64,000 nucleotides of DNA from Oleispira sp036960605. Its GTDB lineage: Bacteria; Pseudomonadota; Gammaproteobacteria; Pseudomonadales; Oceanobacteraceae. This document shows, piece after piece, positions 62,667-64,000 of the stretch. The notes beneath the pieces were generated by a model. That model did no database searches. It saw only the letters and a program-made list of their open reading frames with translations, and had not been told where the DNA came from. Position 1 is the first letter of the stretch. Each line of letters starts with the position of its first letter. The position numbers were made by a program, and so were the translations under genes. The stretch lies in contig JBALXI010000021.1 of assembly GCA_036960605.1 (NCBI GenBank), positions 1-64,000 on the forward strand, given 5' to 3'.

Positions 62667-64000
62667 ATGACGACTGCTAAAAAGCCAACTAGGGCAAGTA
62701 AATCTAGTACTAAAAAATCTGCTACAAGCAAAAAAACGGTAGCTAAAAAGAAGCCGCCTAAATCCGCTTCTTCGAAGAGTAATCCGCGTACTTGGAAACA
62801 ACGTTGTTGGTCGTGGTGCTGGCGTTTATCTATTCTTTTCATCTTGGTACTCGGCACTTGGCTGGTATACCTCGATGCTCAAGTACGCTCTCAATTCGAT
62901 GGTAATAAATGGACCCTACCGGCTAAGGTCTACGCGCGTCCATTATCTTTGTATCCGGGACTTTTATTATCAGCGGAGCAGTTAAAATCAGAATTGCTGT
63001 GGAACGATTATAAAGCCGTCAGTCATGTTGTGACTCCAGGCACTTATGGACGAGATGGTCAGGACTGGATTATTTATCGTCGTGCTTTCTCGTTTGCAGA
63101 TCGTAATGAAGCCGCTGTGAAAGTGAGATTGTCCTTTTCTGCAGGACGTATTGCTGAGCTATCCGTTGCGGGAAAAACAGAAGGTCTGGTACGCATAGAG
63201 CCTCAGTATATTGGCGGTATCTTTCCCGCTCATCATGAAGATCGTGAATTAATCACCTTACAGAATGTACCTCCTGCTTTGGTAGCGGCCTTAATTGCGG
63301 TAGAGGATCGTGGCTATTTTGAGCATTATGGCATTTCTATTCGTGGCATTTTACGTGCGATGAAAGCCAATGTTGCTGCTGGTCGAACCGTTCAGGGCGG
63401 ATCAACACTGACTCAGCAATTGGTGAAGAACTTTTTTCTAACCAATGAGCGGTCATTACGACGTAAAGTGAAAGAAGCCTTCATGGCTTTATTATTAGAG
63501 CTGCACTACAGCAAAGAAGAAATTATACAGGCCTATCTCAATGAGGTTTATTTAGGGCAGGCCGGCCGGCGTTCAATTCATGGTATAGCTTTAGCGAGCC
63601 GTTTTTACTTTGCCAAGAATGTTCAGCAGCTCGATTTATCTGAAATCGCTTTGCTGGTTGGAATGGTGAAAGGACCCTCTTATTACAATCCGTTTCGCAA
63701 GTCGGATCGTGCTCGTGAGCGTCGTGATGTGGTATTGAATGTTATGGCAGAGCTTAACATTATCTCCGCCGCTGAACGTATCAATGCTCAGGGTAAGCCG
63801 ATTAACGTGGCTAAGTCAGGGCGAGCAGGGCAGCGTGAGTACCCCGCTTTTATTCAGTTAGTTAAGCGTCAATTACAAACGGATTACCGTCTGCAAGATT
63901 TACAGAATACCGGTTTAAGAATTTTCACCACACTGGACCCTTGGTTGCAGCACGCAACAGAAAAATCGGTTCAGCAGCATGTAGAAAGTTTAGAAAAACG
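62667..64000 (+). CDS. mrcB: Penicillin-binding protein 1B (5' part, cut by window end)
   Basis: The first ~444 residues of a class A PBP. A Lys/Ser/Thr-rich cytoplasmic tail (1-45; MTTAKKPTRASKSSTKKS start) is followed by a TM helix (~54-72), the UB2H-type PBP1B domain ('KVYARPLSLYPG', ~98-110) and the GT51 glycosyltransferase domain with the catalytic Glu213 in 'VEDRGYFEHYG' and 'GGSTLTQQLVKN'. The transpeptidase domain begins near the end and continues beyond 64000. It polymerises and cross-links peptidoglycan. The frame is open from the ATG at 62667 to the window end. Confidence 0.95.
   Translation, partial: MTTAKKPTRASKSSTKKSATSKKTVAKKKPPKSASSKSNPRTWKQRCWSWCWRLSILFILVLGTWLVYLDAQVRSQFDGNKWTLPAKVYARPLSLYPGLLLSAEQLKSELLWNDYKAVSHVVTPGTYGRDGQDWIIYRRAFSFADRNEAAVKVRLSFSAGRIAELSVAGKTEGLVRIEPQYIGGIFPAHHEDRELITLQNVPPALVAALIAVEDRGYFEHYGISIRGILRAMKANVAAGRTVQGGSTLTQQLVKNFFLTNERSLRRKVKEAFMALLLELHYSKEEIIQAYLNEVYLGQAGRRSIHGIALASRFYFAKNVQQLDLSEIALLVGMVKGPSYYNPFRKSDRARERRDVVLNVMAELNIISAAERINAQGKPINVAKSGRAGQREYPAFIQLVKRQLQTDYRLQDLQNTGLRIFTTLDPWLQHATEKSVQQHVESLEK

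Noticed and set aside
62577..62857. Minus-strand ORFs at the mrcB start
   Set aside because: They are reverse readings of the Lys/Ser-rich tail of PBP1B, which is clearly coding on the plus strand.

Overview
The window reads as a stretch of chromosome from a low-to-mid GC (roughly low-40s percent by eye) marine gammaproteobacterium. Core genes (efp/epmA/epmB, ilvD, polB, mrcB, an adenosine kinase, a FimX-type c-di-GMP protein, a YebC/YeeN-type regulator) and lifestyle genes (TonB receptors, BCCT transporter, arsenic operon, Baeyer-Villiger-type monooxygenase operon) suggest an Oceanospirillales-type organism such as the Oleispira/Thalassolituus/Bermanella group. That placement is an inference from protein style, not a computed result. 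No phage, plasmid, CRISPR, tRNA or rRNA is visible, and no gene-free stretch exceeds about 300 bases.

Layout. 1-6.6 kb: a segment bracketed by two inverted copies of a MITE-like repeat, holding a Zur-box-led zinc operon on the minus strand (DUF1826, ZrgA-like DUF2796, MerC-like, CobW GTPase), a metallo-beta-lactamase-fold hydrolase, a YeeN-type regulator, a DUF1499 lipoprotein and a MEST-like alpha/beta hydrolase. 6.6-14.8 kb: a neutral-ceramidase-like lipoprotein, an amine-oxidase-type flavoprotein, a UbiM-like ubiquinone hydroxylase with an FNR/Anr-like site upstream, a two-TM potassium channel and a TonB receptor. 15-18.6 kb: an orphan eukaryotic-type HisA, then a second Zur box leading a small His/Cys protein and a His-rich ZnuD-like TonB receptor. 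18.8-24 kb: an HBM chemoreceptor, arsR-acr3-arsC, and a REC-REC-GGDEF protein. 24-31 kb: a lipoprotein with an 18-bp tandem repeat, ilvD, a FimX-like protein and its upstream PilZ-like partner. 31-34 kb: the EF-P module. 34-38.6 kb: a TetR regulator divergent from an epimerase, flavin monooxygenase and patatin operon, with two identical-arm palindromic operators between. 38.7-50.9 kb: BCCT transporter, a three-gene membrane/DCC operon, yghU, YaiI, a CPA2 antiporter, an aminotransferase, a cNMP-binding protein, a pentapeptide protein and DNA polymerase II. 51-60.3 kb: an iron locus (imelysin, di-heme DUF1111, Tat-exported DUF1513, degenerate imelysin, and divergently a di-heme peroxidase and a FecA-like receptor) with Fur-like boxes. 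60.5-64 kb: a NYN protein, a small lipoprotein, adenosine kinase, and the start of mrcB, cut by the window end.

How they work together. Two loci form a probable Zur regulon: outer-membrane zinc entry (ZnuD-like), periplasmic zinc binding (ZrgA-like) and a cytoplasmic zinc GTPase (CobW). The 51-60 kb region looks like a Fur-controlled iron acquisition unit pairing an outer-membrane receptor with periplasmic heme redox proteins and imelysins. The TetR-controlled operon looks like an inducible oxidation/lipolysis pathway for a hydrophobic substrate that cannot be named from sequence.
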